Origin: Hyphomonadaceae bacterium
GTDB lineage: Bacteria; Pseudomonadota; Alphaproteobacteria; Caulobacterales; Hyphomonadaceae
Length of the DNA: 64,000 nt
NCBI GenBank assembly: GCA_022844475.1
Contig: JALHLR010000018.1
Span: 1-64,000, forward strand
Reading direction: 5' to 3'
Shown piece after piece: positions 30,024 to 39,091 of this stretch. How positions within the stretch are numbered: the first letter of the stretch is position 1; the number at the start of each line of letters is the position of its first letter. A program made the translations under genes and the position numbers. The notes beneath the pieces are model-generated. The model saw nothing but the letters and a program-made list of their open reading frames with translations. It ran no database searches and had not been told where the DNA came from.

Positions 30024-30602
30024 CTAATCTATCACGCGCCACTCGCCGTAGTAGGCATCGCGGCAGACCTCCACGGGGCGGCGGATCTGAGACCCATCAG
30101 GCAAGCGCGTTACCTGAATGGACTCGGTGCAGTCAGCCCCTGCGAAGTCGTCATCGCGCGTGTAGGCTCGCCTGTCATTCGGGTAAAGGTCAGGGCGGTA
30201 TCCACCTTGTCGCAGGCCCCCGTCGAGATACGGATCGTCGCCGTAGCGCTGGGCGCCATAGCGCGCGTCGCCATAGTGCTGGCTGCCATAGGTCGGGTTC
30301 GGTCTGTATCCCGGCCCGCCGCCGTTACCATAACTGTATCCCTGCGGTGGCGCGCAGCGGACATTGCCGCCCGCCCCGGCGCCAATCATGCCGCCGAGCA
30401 CGGCGCCGACCGCGGTTCCATCACTCCGGTGGCCGCTGGCGGCTACGTTGCTGCCGAGGATTCCGCCGAGGATGCCACCCACAATTGCGCCGCCAACCTG
30501 GTTGTTCTGCCGGACTTCCTGGCACGAACGGCTCTGTGCGAAAGCTGACGGGGCCGCCATGGCCGCGACGGCGGAGATGAGAAGCAGGGCCTTGATACGC
30601 AT
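30024..30602 (-). CDS. Glycine-zipper 2TM domain secreted protein
   Basis: Signal peptide; VGGAIVGGILGGILGSNVAASG...GTAVGAVLGGMIGAGAGG; Tyr/Gly-rich repeats. Confidence 0.75.
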   Translation of the reverse strand: MRIKALLLISAVAAMAAPSAFAQSRSCQEVRQNNQVGGAIVGGILGGILGSNVAASGHRSDGTAVGAVLGGMIGAGAGGNVRCAPPQGYSYGNGGGPGYRPNPTYGSQHYGDARYGAQRYGDDPYLDGGLRQGGYRPDLYPNDRRAYTRDDDFAGADCTESIQVTRLPDGSQIRRPVEVCRDAYYGEWRVID

Positions 30603-30684
30603 CGGGGAATCCCTCCGGACACACATTGTCAGGATCGATCATCCGGCCGGCCACCTGAACGGAAGCTGAAGGGACTGCTGAAGC

Positions 30685-31776
30685 CTATCGCCCGGTCTGG
30701 CCGCGATGGCGCAGCATGTGGTCCGCAAGAACGCACGCCATCATTGCTTCCGCAACCGGAACGGCCCGGATGCCGACGCAGGGATCGTGGCGGCCTTTGG
30801 TGCGGATGTCGGTGTCCTCGCCCTGCATGGTGACAGTCTGGCGCGGCGTAAGGATGGAAGAGGTCGGCTTCACGGCGATGCGTGCGACCACCGGCTGACC
30901 GGAGGAAATTCCGCCGAGCACGCCGCCATTGTTGTTCGAGAGGAAGGCGACGCTGTTGCCGGCTCTGCGCATCTCATCGGCGTTGTCTTCGCCCGACAAC
31001 GCGGCCGATGCGAAGCCCGCACCGATCTCGACACCTTTCACGGCGTTGATGCTCATCAGCGCGCCGGCGAGGTCGGCGTCGAGCTTGCCGTACACGGGTG
31101 CGCCCCAGCCGGGCGGCACGCCGTCGGCGACCACCTCGATGATTGCGCCGCACGACGAGCCGGCCTTGCGCGTCTCGTCGAGGAACGTCTCCCACCTGGT
31201 CGCCATTTCGGCGTCAGGGCACCATAAGGGATTCTGTTCGACGGTATCCCAGTTCCAGTTGGCGCGGTTGATCGCGTGCGGACCGATCTGCACGACGGCG
31301 CCGCGGATGGTGATCGCCGCACCAAGCGCCATCCGGGCAACGGCGCCAGCCGCTACGCGCGAGGCGGTCTCGCGAGCCGACGAGCGGCCGCCGCCGCGAT
31401 AGTCGCGCACGCCATACTTCTGGTCGTAGGCGTAGTCGGCGTGGCCGGGGCGATAGCTGTCGCGGATCTCGCTGTAGTCCTTCGAGCGCTGGTCGGTGTT
31501 CTCGATCATCAGCGAGATCGGCGTGCCGGTGGTGACCGGGCCGCCGGTCCGATCATCCTCGAACACGCCTGACAGGATGCGGACCTTGTCTTCCTCCTGT
31601 CGCTGCGTGACGAAGCGCGACGTTCCGGGGCGGCGCCTGTCGAGGAATTGCTGGATGAACTCTGGCGTCAGCGTGTGGCCAGGCGGGCAGCCGTCGACGA
31701 CGCAGCCGATGGCGGGCCCATGGCTTTCGCCCCAGGTCGTCACGCGGAAGAGGTGGCCAAAGGTGTTGTGCGACAT
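30685..31776 (-). CDS. aroC: Chorismate synthase
   Basis: [47 protein letters not shown]. Confidence 0.97.
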   Translation of the reverse strand: MSHNTFGHLFRVTTWGESHGPAIGCVVDGCPPGHTLTPEFIQQFLDRRRPGTSRFVTQRQEEDKVRILSGVFEDDRTGGPVTTGTPISLMIENTDQRSKDYSEIRDSYRPGHADYAYDQKYGVRDYRGGGRSSARETASRVAAGAVARMALGAAITIRGAVVQIGPHAINRANWNWDTVEQNPLWCPDAEMATRWETFLDETRKAGSSCGAIIEVVADGVPPGWGAPVYGKLDADLAGALMSINAVKGVEIGAGFASAALSGEDNADEMRRAGNSVAFLSNNNGGVLGGISSGQPVVARIAVKPTSSILTPRQTVTMQGEDTDIRTKGRHDPCVGIRAVPVAEAMMACVLADHMLRHRGQTGR

Positions 31777-31881
31777 GGATGCGGTTTAGGGGCAGGGCCC
31801 CGCGAATGCAAATCCTGCCGCCAGGGCGTTCCTGGCCTGCCGTCCCCTGCTTTCGCGGGAACGGCAGGCTGGAGGTTAACG

Positions 31882-32910
31882 CTAGTGCGCCCGCTTCGAC
31901 GTGCTGATGAGCGAGACCACGATTGCCCCGCCCAGCAGCACCAGGGTGGCGATGAGCGACCAGTGCGGCTCAAGATAGGGCACCAGCTTGAGCTCCTTGC
32001 TGAGCAGGAAGTTCCAGATGATCTTGACGCCGATCAGCACGAGCACGGCGGAGAGTCCGAACTTCAGATATTTGAACCTGTCAGCTGCGGCCGCCAGCAT
32101 GAAGTAGAGCGAGCGCAGCCCGAGGATGGCGAAGATGTTGGACGTGTAAACGATGAACGGATCGCGGGTCACCGCGAAGATTGCAGGCACGCTGTCGATC
32201 GCGAAGATGATGTCAGCGATCTCAACGGCGACCAGTGCGATGAGCAGGGGGGTCGCATAGAGGACCATCTTCCCCGAGGCATCGGGCAGGCGTACGACGA
32301 AGTTGTGGTTCCGGATTTCCTTCGTCACCGGCATGAACCGCTCGAACAGACGAACAATCCACGTGGCGTCGGGCGCCTCGTGCGGTTTGCTCGCCGAGAT
32401 CAGCATCTTGACGCCGCTGAAGATCAGGACCGCCGCAAAGATGTAGAGAACCCAGGTCAGCTGGTTCACGATTGCGGAGCCTGCGCCGATGAAGATCGCC
32501 CGGAACACCACCGCGCCGATGATGCCCCAGAACAGGACGCGGTGCTGGTAAGCCGGCGGTATCGCGAAGAATGCGAAGATCATCGAGATGACGAAGATGT
32601 TGTCGAACGCCAGCGCTGTCTCGAGCAAGTAACCTGTCAGGTACTGGATGGTCGCCTGCGCATTCAGGTTCTCGGGGGAATCGTAGAATGCCGGATCAGG
32701 TTCATAGAGAAAGTAGACATAGGCCGCGAAGACCATCGCGCACGCGGCGAAGCTTCCCCACATCAGGGCGCTTTTCTTCGCAGATATGCGGCCGTCCTTG
32801 TTGTTGACCAGCGCAAGATCAACCCAGAGCACGAGCGCGACGAAGGTGAGAAATGCAATCCACAGCCACACAGGCTGTCCGGCGAACTCGCCGAGCATAT
32901 CCAAATTCAT
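31882..32910 (-). CDS. TerC/Alx family integral membrane protein
   Basis: LLETALAFDNIFVISMIF and DIIFAIDSVPAIFAVT motifs. Confidence 0.93.
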   Translation of the reverse strand: MNLDMLGEFAGQPVWLWIAFLTFVALVLWVDLALVNNKDGRISAKKSALMWGSFAACAMVFAAYVYFLYEPDPAFYDSPENLNAQATIQYLTGYLLETALAFDNIFVISMIFAFFAIPPAYQHRVLFWGIIGAVVFRAIFIGAGSAIVNQLTWVLYIFAAVLIFSGVKMLISASKPHEAPDATWIVRLFERFMPVTKEIRNHNFVVRLPDASGKMVLYATPLLIALVAVEIADIIFAIDSVPAIFAVTRDPFIVYTSNIFAILGLRSLYFMLAAAADRFKYLKFGLSAVLVLIGVKIIWNFLLSKELKLVPYLEPHWSLIATLVLLGGAIVVSLISTSKRAH

Positions 32911-33178
32911 GAGGGGAACATCCGGTCCGGTGCGCTGCGTCGGCGCAAGGAGGCTTTCGCCCGCCTGAGTCCGACATCACGCAAACCGCCGTTTGCGCCA
33001 GAGGGGCCCGGACCAAACTCTGCGCGCTTATTGCTGTTCGTCGCGGACCTGTGAAGTGGGCGCCCCTCGTACCAAACGCCTTTTTTACTTCACGAATTCG
33101 TTGACTGCCTGCGTGGCCGCAGGGCGCCCAGCTGCTATACCCGTCGCGCGCGTTCCCCAGAGACAAGGACAAACGACC

Positions 33179-33934
33179 ATGACGTACAACTTCAAGGGCA
33201 AGACCGCAGTGGTGACCGGGGCCAGCCGCGGCATCGGTGAGGCGATTGCGCGGACGCTGGCCGAGGATGGGGCGAAGGTGGCGCTGGTCGCGCGCTCGGC
33301 CGACAAGTTGAAGGCGCTGGCGGCGAGCCTGCCGAACGGTGCGATCGCGATCGAAGCGGACATGGGATCAGCCGATGGCTGGCGCAAGGCGGCCGATGGC
33401 GCGCTGGCGGCGCTGGGCGAGATCGATGTGCTGGTCAACAATGCCGGCGTCAGCGCGGCGCAGGCGATGGGCAAGGTCACCGGCGAAGGGCTGGACGAGA
33501 CGTTCAACGTCAACGTGCGCAACCTGATCCTGCTCACCGATGCGCTGTCGGCCTCGTTGATCCGGCGCAAGGGTAATGTCGTGAACATCTCCTCCGTCTC
33601 ATCCTTCTCGGGCGCGCTGGGGCAGATTGCCTATGCGGCGTCGAAAGGGGCGGTGAATTCGTTCACGCGCAATGCCTCGATCGATCTGGGCCGCGCCGGC
33701 GTTCGGGTGAATGCGGTGGCGCCGGGGGTGATTGACGACGGCATGTGGTCGACCGCCTTCGCAAAGGGGCTCGATCGCGAGAAGACGCTGGAGCGGATGG
33801 GGCGGCTTGTGCCGCTGGAGAAACGGTGGGGCTCTGCGCAGGAGATTGCGGATGCGGTGGCGTTCCTCGCCTCCGACAAGGCGGCCTACATCACAGGGCA
33901 GGTGCTGCGCGTTGACGGCGGGATGATCGTGTAG
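33179..33934 (+). CDS. SDR family oxidoreductase
   Basis: AVVTGASRGIGEAIARTL, NNAG, YAASKGAV, YITGQVLRVDGG. Confidence 0.93.
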   Translation: MTYNFKGKTAVVTGASRGIGEAIARTLAEDGAKVALVARSADKLKALAASLPNGAIAIEADMGSADGWRKAADGALAALGEIDVLVNNAGVSAAQAMGKVTGEGLDETFNVNVRNLILLTDALSASLIRRKGNVVNISSVSSFSGALGQIAYAASKGAVNSFTRNASIDLGRAGVRVNAVAPGVIDDGMWSTAFAKGLDREKTLERMGRLVPLEKRWGSAQEIADAVAFLASDKAAYITGQVLRVDGGMIV

Positions 33935-33938
33935 GGTG

Positions 33939-34886
33939 TCAGCCAGGACAGCTTGCCAGCTTGTCGATCGCGGCCTGGAAGACTGGCCGCGCCTGTTCGG
34001 GGACGAGGCGGGCCAGATCCGCAAGTGACATTGTCTTGCGCGCCTCCGCGGCAATCAGCAGGCCGACATAGTAGCCGGAGCGGGCTGGCAGGCGTTCATT
34101 CGGCCGCCTGAAGTTGAAGAGCTGGCTGTAGTCGTTGGACGATAGCGAATCCAGCCTGGCGCGCACGAAGCAGATCGCCTCCGTGAAATTGGCGTCCACC
34201 GCCGGCCGGATCGGGGCAGGCAAAGTCAGCAGCAACTGCTGGTCAGTTGCGCCGGGATTCAGTTCCTGCGCTGCGAGAACGGCGAGCCCTTCGCTCCAGA
34301 TATCGCACCAGATCGGATCGCATCCGGAGAAGGATCGACCATGGTAGATGTGGAAGAGCTCGTGATGGAAAAACGGCCGCTGCGTCTCCGGCGTGTGAAT
34401 GCGGGCGATCATGTCGGCCCCGAAGATGAAGTATCTGACGCCATCGAATTGCCGCGTCCCGCCGTCCATTTCGCCAAGACTGTGGACCAGATAGACATCG
34501 CCGACCGGACCCATGTCAGGCAGAGTTCTGCGGAAAGACGCCAATGCGCTTTCTATCATGCCGCTGAAGTTGGCTGAGACCGCCTCATACTTCGGGCGTA
34601 GGGCCGGGAACTGGTTCAGCGAGGCGGCGATGCGTCCATCGAAACGCTGCTGCGATTCCGGCGTCGCCGGCCGTGGCCGGTAGAATTGCTTGAACTTGTC
34701 TGACAGCCTCTCCTTCATCACCGCGGCGCGTTCGGTGTCTGGAAGATTGGCGGTTTCATCGAAGGCCCGCGAGTACGCGGCCGTGAGATCCACGAGGCGA
34801 TAGTCCGACGGTTGCGGCGCGGATGGGCTGGTGGCCTGGCACCCAGCGAGCAAAACCCCCATGCAGATCGAGGATAGCTGGCGCAT
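33939..34886 (-). CDS. Putative zinc-metallopeptidase lipoprotein
   Basis: Lipobox LLAGC; HHELFHIYH (HExxH) followed by WSEGLAV. Confidence 0.6.
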   Translation of the reverse strand: MRQLSSICMGVLLAGCQATSPSAPQPSDYRLVDLTAAYSRAFDETANLPDTERAAVMKERLSDKFKQFYRPRPATPESQQRFDGRIAASLNQFPALRPKYEAVSANFSGMIESALASFRRTLPDMGPVGDVYLVHSLGEMDGGTRQFDGVRYFIFGADMIARIHTPETQRPFFHHELFHIYHGRSFSGCDPIWCDIWSEGLAVLAAQELNPGATDQQLLLTLPAPIRPAVDANFTEAICFVRARLDSLSSNDYSQLFNFRRPNERLPARSGYYVGLLIAAEARKTMSLADLARLVPEQARPVFQAAIDKLASCPG

Positions 34887-34935
34887 GCGTTCGACCCCCA
34901 GAGAAAAATCCTGCGTCGTCCTGGCCCGATAGGCT

Positions 34936-35667
34936 ATGCTCGCCAGGGCGGGGGCCACAAGTGATGCGACGAAAGCAGAGGCCAAGCTCTTGGGCGACAA
35001 GTCTGATCTGATTCCTCCGACGCCGGCGGCCGAAGAGTATGCGAGGGCCGCGGCTGCATCGGCCGATGACCCGGCCTTGTTCGCGACGGTCGATCCGTTT
35101 TCTTTGTTCGGGGAATGGCTGGCGGAGGCGCGGAAGTCCGAGTCGAACGACCCGAACGCCATGGCGCTGGCGACCGCCGATGCGCACGGCGCGCCGGATG
35201 TGCGGATGGTGCTGCTCAAGGACGTGTCGCGCGACGGGTTCGTGTTCTTCTCGAACGCGGAGAGCCGGAAGGGTCAGCAGCTCGCGGTGAACGCCCAGGC
35301 GGCGTTGTGCTTCCACTGGAAGAGCCTGCGCCGGCAGGTCCGGGTCTCCGGCAGGGTCGACTCAGCTTCCGACGAAGAGGCGGACGCCTATTTCGCCACG
35401 CGCGCCAAGGACAGCCAGATCGGCGCTTGGGCGTCCGAGCAGTCGCGTCCGATGGAGGGGCGGTTCGCGCTGGAGAAGCGGATCGCAATGTTTGCTGGGC
35501 GCTATGGCCTCGGGAAGACGCCGCGCCCGCCGCAATGGCAAGGGTGGCGGATCGTGCCGACGCGGATCGAGTTCTGGCGCGACCGGCCTTTCCGGCTGCA
35601 TGACAGGCTGGAGTTCACCCGTGGCGAGCCGGGACAGGCGTGGACGACACAAAGGCTTTATCCCTGA
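34936..35667 (+). CDS. pdxH: Pyridoxine/pyridoxamine 5'-phosphate oxidase
   Basis: [42 protein letters not shown]-terminus. Confidence 0.93.
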   Translation: MLARAGATSDATKAEAKLLGDKSDLIPPTPAAEEYARAAAASADDPALFATVDPFSLFGEWLAEARKSESNDPNAMALATADAHGAPDVRMVLLKDVSRDGFVFFSNAESRKGQQLAVNAQAALCFHWKSLRRQVRVSGRVDSASDEEADAYFATRAKDSQIGAWASEQSRPMEGRFALEKRIAMFAGRYGLGKTPRPPQWQGWRIVPTRIEFWRDRPFRLHDRLEFTRGEPGQAWTTQRLYP

Positions 35668-35768
35668 GCTTGAGGAGGCCTCCCCGGGAGCGGGCCGTTG
35701 GCGCGGGCGTAAACCTTTGGCAAGCTGATCACCGATACGAGTCAGGTAAACTGGCCTGAGGGAGAAAC

Positions 35769-36716
35769 ATGGATTTCCTGAAGCGGACGCTGCTGGTCAT
35801 CGCGCTGTCGGCGTGTTCGGAAAGCGCGATTGCGCAGGTGGCCGAGCATAAGGAGCCGTGGTGGGACTCGCCCTGGGGGGAGGCAGACCGGCTCGGCAAC
35901 GTCAACAATCTGAGCGCGGCGGGCGTGAAGGCGGCGGCCGGGCTGGTCAGGACCGGCAAGGTCTATGCGCTGGGTGTGCCCACTGCGCCGGAGAGCGCCG
36001 CTTACGGGACGCGCAAATACACGGTCGAGCGGCAGCCGGGGCCGAACTCAGATTACACGCCCAATGGATCGCAGCGTGTGACCGCGTTCGACGAGCGGGT
36101 CGTCTCGTCGATGGGAATCGGGACGCAGATCGACGGGTTCGGGCATCTGGGCGTCGACCACCACTACTATAACGGCGTGACGGGCAAGGAAGTTGCGACG
36201 ACGCGGGCGCTGCAGCTGGCCGATGTGCCGCCGATCGTGACGCGCGGCGTGCTGATCGACATGACGAAACACTATGGCAAGGCCAATCTCGAGGTTGGCG
36301 ACACCTACAATCGCGCCGAGATCGAGGCCGCGATGAAGGCGCAGGGCGTTACGGTGGGGAAGGGTGACGTTGTGCTGTTCCACACGGGCTGGATGGCCGC
36401 GAAGATGATGAGCGAGAAGGACGTCTACCGGTCGCGCGAGCCCGGCCTGGGAGAGGACGGGGCCATTTTTCTGGCCGACCTGGGGGTTGTTGCGATCGGA
36501 TCGGACACGGTGGCGCTCGAGGCGCTGCCTTCGCCGCCGGGCAAGGCCTTCATCGTGCACCAGACCCTGCTGGCCAAGAAGGGCGTGCACGTGCTGGAGA
36601 CGATCGACACCAACCAGCTTGCAGCGGACGGGGTGAAGGAATTCCTGTTCGTGCTGGGGATCCCGCGGTTTGTGGGGACGGTGCAGATGGTGATCAACCC
36701 GGTCGCGATAAGCTAG
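35769..36716 (+). CDS. Cyclase family protein (kynurenine formamidase-like), exported
   Basis: Signal peptide; GTQIDGFGHLGVDHHYYNG, GDVVLFHTGW. Confidence 0.85.
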   Translation: MDFLKRTLLVIALSACSESAIAQVAEHKEPWWDSPWGEADRLGNVNNLSAAGVKAAAGLVRTGKVYALGVPTAPESAAYGTRKYTVERQPGPNSDYTPNGSQRVTAFDERVVSSMGIGTQIDGFGHLGVDHHYYNGVTGKEVATTRALQLADVPPIVTRGVLIDMTKHYGKANLEVGDTYNRAEIEAAMKAQGVTVGKGDVVLFHTGWMAAKMMSEKDVYRSREPGLGEDGAIFLADLGVVAIGSDTVALEALPSPPGKAFIVHQTLLAKKGVHVLETIDTNQLAADGVKEFLFVLGIPRFVGTVQMVINPVAIS

Positions 36717-36798
36717 GCGCGCAGGCGCGCTGAGGTGAGCTGACAACTTCAGCAATCACCTTCGTACAATCCGAAGCGACACGGGGGCCGCCGCCAGC

Positions 36799-37146
36799 TC
36801 AGCGACGATGCAGCCTGCCGGTTTGGAGCGCTGATGAGCGTGAGAGGTTCTGCGCCTCGTCCACGTAAGGGCGGATGCGGGCCATGAGGGCGAGATTGGG
36901 GGGCCGCGGCGAGTTCGAGAGCTTTGCCAGCTTCGGATTGCAGCTGAGGCGGCGACAGGCTTCGCGCCACAGTGCGGAGGCCAGCGTTGCTTCTGCAGCG
37001 AGGAGCGGGTCTGCGAGGGCGTCGAACCTGCGCTGATCAGGCTTGCCGCCCCGGATGATGCTGAAGCCTTTGCTGATCAGGTGTATGACGAACAGCCAGA
37101 AGCATGCGAACGGCCCGCGCGTGCGGGAAAGTCGCTTGGCAGCCAC
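36799..37146 (-). CDS. Hypothetical protein
   Basis: 115-aa ORF with plausible protein-like composition; no recognised domain. Confidence 0.4.
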   Translation of the reverse strand: MAAKRLSRTRGPFACFWLFVIHLISKGFSIIRGGKPDQRRFDALADPLLAAEATLASALWREACRRLSCNPKLAKLSNSPRPPNLALMARIRPYVDEAQNLSRSSALQTGRLHRR

Positions 37147-37550
37147 GCGGGAATGGGGCGTTCGAGCTTCACGAGCGCGATTCCACGGCCGCCTCTTCCC
37201 GCCGATTTGGCGCCCGTGTTTCCCCCAAATCTTTGACGGAAGTCATTGATGGGATTGGAGTTCGTCGCGGAGGTCCCCAAACGCGAACAACGGTTTCACC
37301 CCAAACCCGGCGCCGAACGCGCGCCATCAACGGAGTCATTCTGGACCTTGCGCCAGGAGTCCCGGTTGGGTCGGTGGAAGAATTCGTTCGGTCGCTTTGA
37401 GGCGCGTAACGGGGATTCTCCGGTCGCGCCTCCCGCCTTCGCTGCGCGACGGCGCTGCAAGTCGGCTTGCCGGAGAACGACGGTGGTAAGGGAGAGAACG
37501 AGCGGGCCGCGGGGTCCGAAGACGCGCCCGACATGGCCCCGAATGTGTTC

Positions 37551-37578
37551 GTGCCCGCCCGGATGACCGGACGGGCAC
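37551..37578. repeat. Strong inverted repeat in noncoding gap
   Basis: GTGCCCGCCCGG-ATGA-CCGGACGGGCAC, 12-bp arms with one mismatch. Confidence 0.65.
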
Positions 37579-37663
37579 GAGGAATACACTAGTCTCTGGG
37601 AATTGGGCGGCCTCTAAGAGGCGCTGGCCAAGGACTGGCTGCCCAATGCGAAGAGCTTAGCTA

Positions 37664-37747
37664 CTACTTCTTCTTCTTCGCAGCTTTCGCCGGCTTCTTG
37701 GCGGCGGCTTTCGCCGGCTTCTTCGCAGCTTTTTTGGCAACAGCCAT
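37664..37747 (-). CDS. 27-aa Lys/Ala/Pro-rich histone H1-like microprotein
   Basis: MAVAKKAAKKPAKAAAKKPAKAAKKKK; AAGGAGA ribosome-binding site upstream on the minus strand. Confidence 0.7.
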   Translation of the reverse strand: MAVAKKAAKKPAKAAAKKPAKAAKKKK

Positions 37748-37848
37748 GGATGAGTCTCCTTGAGTGGTCCCTCGGGCGTCGCTCGCTAGCGAACGAACAC
37801 CCATCGATGTTGAGCCGTCTCCGATCGGACGCCGACTCAACGAATCTG

Positions 37849-38841
37849 TCATACACCAGACTCGCGCGAGAGTAGAGTGCCTCTTCGCAAGCGATCGTTG
37901 ATCGCCTCGCCGAGTCCCGCATCCGGAATCGTCTGCACCGCGATCATCGCATGTGACTCATCGAGCGCGCGCAGCATCGCGAAGAGGTTCGACGCAGCCT
38001 CCGCGAGGTCGCCGCGAATCGAAAGGTTGAGCGAAGGTAAAACGCCCGGAGGCGGCGCCCCGAAGGCGAGGAAGGCCTCGCCTGACTCTGCCTGCGAGGC
38101 GTCCATGCGGAGGCGCGCGCGCGGGGCGTAGTGACGCTTCATCATGCCCGGTGCGAGGATGCCTTCGGAGGCTTCGGGAGACCTCAGCGGGCCTGTGAGC
38201 AACTCGACGTCGGCGCGTGCGATGGCGCCTGGACGGAGCATCACGGCGCGCGTTTCGCCGGGCGCGATGATGGTCGATTCAACGCCCGCGATGGCGGCTC
38301 CGCCGTCGACGATGAGGTCGATGCGAGCGCCCAGTCCGGACGCCACATGAGCGGCTGTCGTGGGGCTCAACTGCTCCGATGGATTGGCCGAAGGCGCGGC
38401 GAGTGGACGACCGACGCGCGAAATAATTTCAAGTGTTGCAATGTGTTGTGGAATGCGGAGGCCGATCGACGGCAGCCCTGCAGTCGCGAGATCATGCACG
38501 GGGCAGTCGGCTCTGCGCGGGAGAACGAGGGTGAGCGGGCCGGGCCAGAAGCGCTCTGCGAGGCGGCGCGCCAGCGGACTGAAGTGGGCGAGTGACTCGG
38601 CCATCGCGAGGCTCGCGACATGGCAGATGAGCGGGTTGAAGGAGGGGCGTCCCTTCGCTGTGAAGATCGACGCGACGGCGGCGCCATTCGTGGCGTCGGC
38701 GGCGACGCCGTAGACCGTCTCGGTGGGCACCGCGACAAGGCCGCCGGCGAGGAGAATGCGGGCTGCTTCATCGAGCGATGACGCGTCCGTGCCGACGATG
38801 CGCGCGGGAGCGCGAGAGGCGTTATGTGAATCGGAGTTCAT
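37849..38841 (-). CDS. L-threonylcarbamoyladenylate synthase (Sua5/YrdC/TsaC family)
   Basis: LLAGGLVAVPTETVYGVAADATN, KGRPSFNPLICH, APSANPSEQLSPT; Sua5 C-terminal domain. Confidence 0.92.
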   Translation of the reverse strand: MNSDSHNASRAPARIVGTDASSLDEAARILLAGGLVAVPTETVYGVAADATNGAAVASIFTAKGRPSFNPLICHVASLAMAESLAHFSPLARRLAERFWPGPLTLVLPRRADCPVHDLATAGLPSIGLRIPQHIATLEIISRVGRPLAAPSANPSEQLSPTTAAHVASGLGARIDLIVDGGAAIAGVESTIIAPGETRAVMLRPGAIARADVELLTGPLRSPEASEGILAPGMMKRHYAPRARLRMDASQAESGEAFLAFGAPPPGVLPSLNLSIRGDLAEAASNLFAMLRALDESHAMIAVQTIPDAGLGEAINDRLRRGTLLSRESGV

Positions 38842-38844
38842 CGA

Positions 38845-39026
38845 ATTTCGACTCCGCTGATGACCAGGATGCGGCGCCCGCGAAGGCGCCGATGAGGCGT
38901 CGCGAGAGGTCGCGCGCGCGTGTCGATGAGGGACTCGTGCAGTGTGATTTCGACTCCGCGCTGTGACCTGATGGTCACAGTTTTTTGTGGATGAAGCGTC
39001 GTGCGAGGCGCCGATTTCGAGTCGCG
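38845..39026. repeat. Three copies of ATTTCGASTCSGCG-like element containing GANTC
   Basis: ATTTCGACTCCGC at 38845-38857 and 38947-38959 (identical), ATTTCGAGTCGCG at 39014-39026. Confidence 0.7.
38961..38986 (+). terminator. Rho-independent terminator on + strand, no annotated + strand gene upstream
   Basis: CTGTGACC-TGAT-GGTCACAG perfect 8-bp stem then TTTTTT. Confidence 0.7.
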
Positions 39027-39091
39027 ATGCGGTGTTGAGACGAGTCGCGAGGACGAATCGCACAGTGTGAGTCGCGTGTTGGCGATGACTC

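Noticed and set aside
30150-30330. Short tandem YGDARYGAQRYGDDPY-type repeats as a DNA repeat element
   Set aside because: They lie within the coding frame of the glycine-zipper protein and are explained as low-complexity protein repeats.
31648-33054. 468-aa + strand ORF antisense to terC
   Set aside because: Acidic/His-rich shadow ORF opposite a clear TerC-family protein.
38961-38994. Replication origin, suggested by GANTC cluster, AT-rich T-tract and one DnaA-like 9-mer
   Set aside because: Only one imperfect DnaA box and no origin-associated genes nearby; cell-cycle promoter control is more economical.
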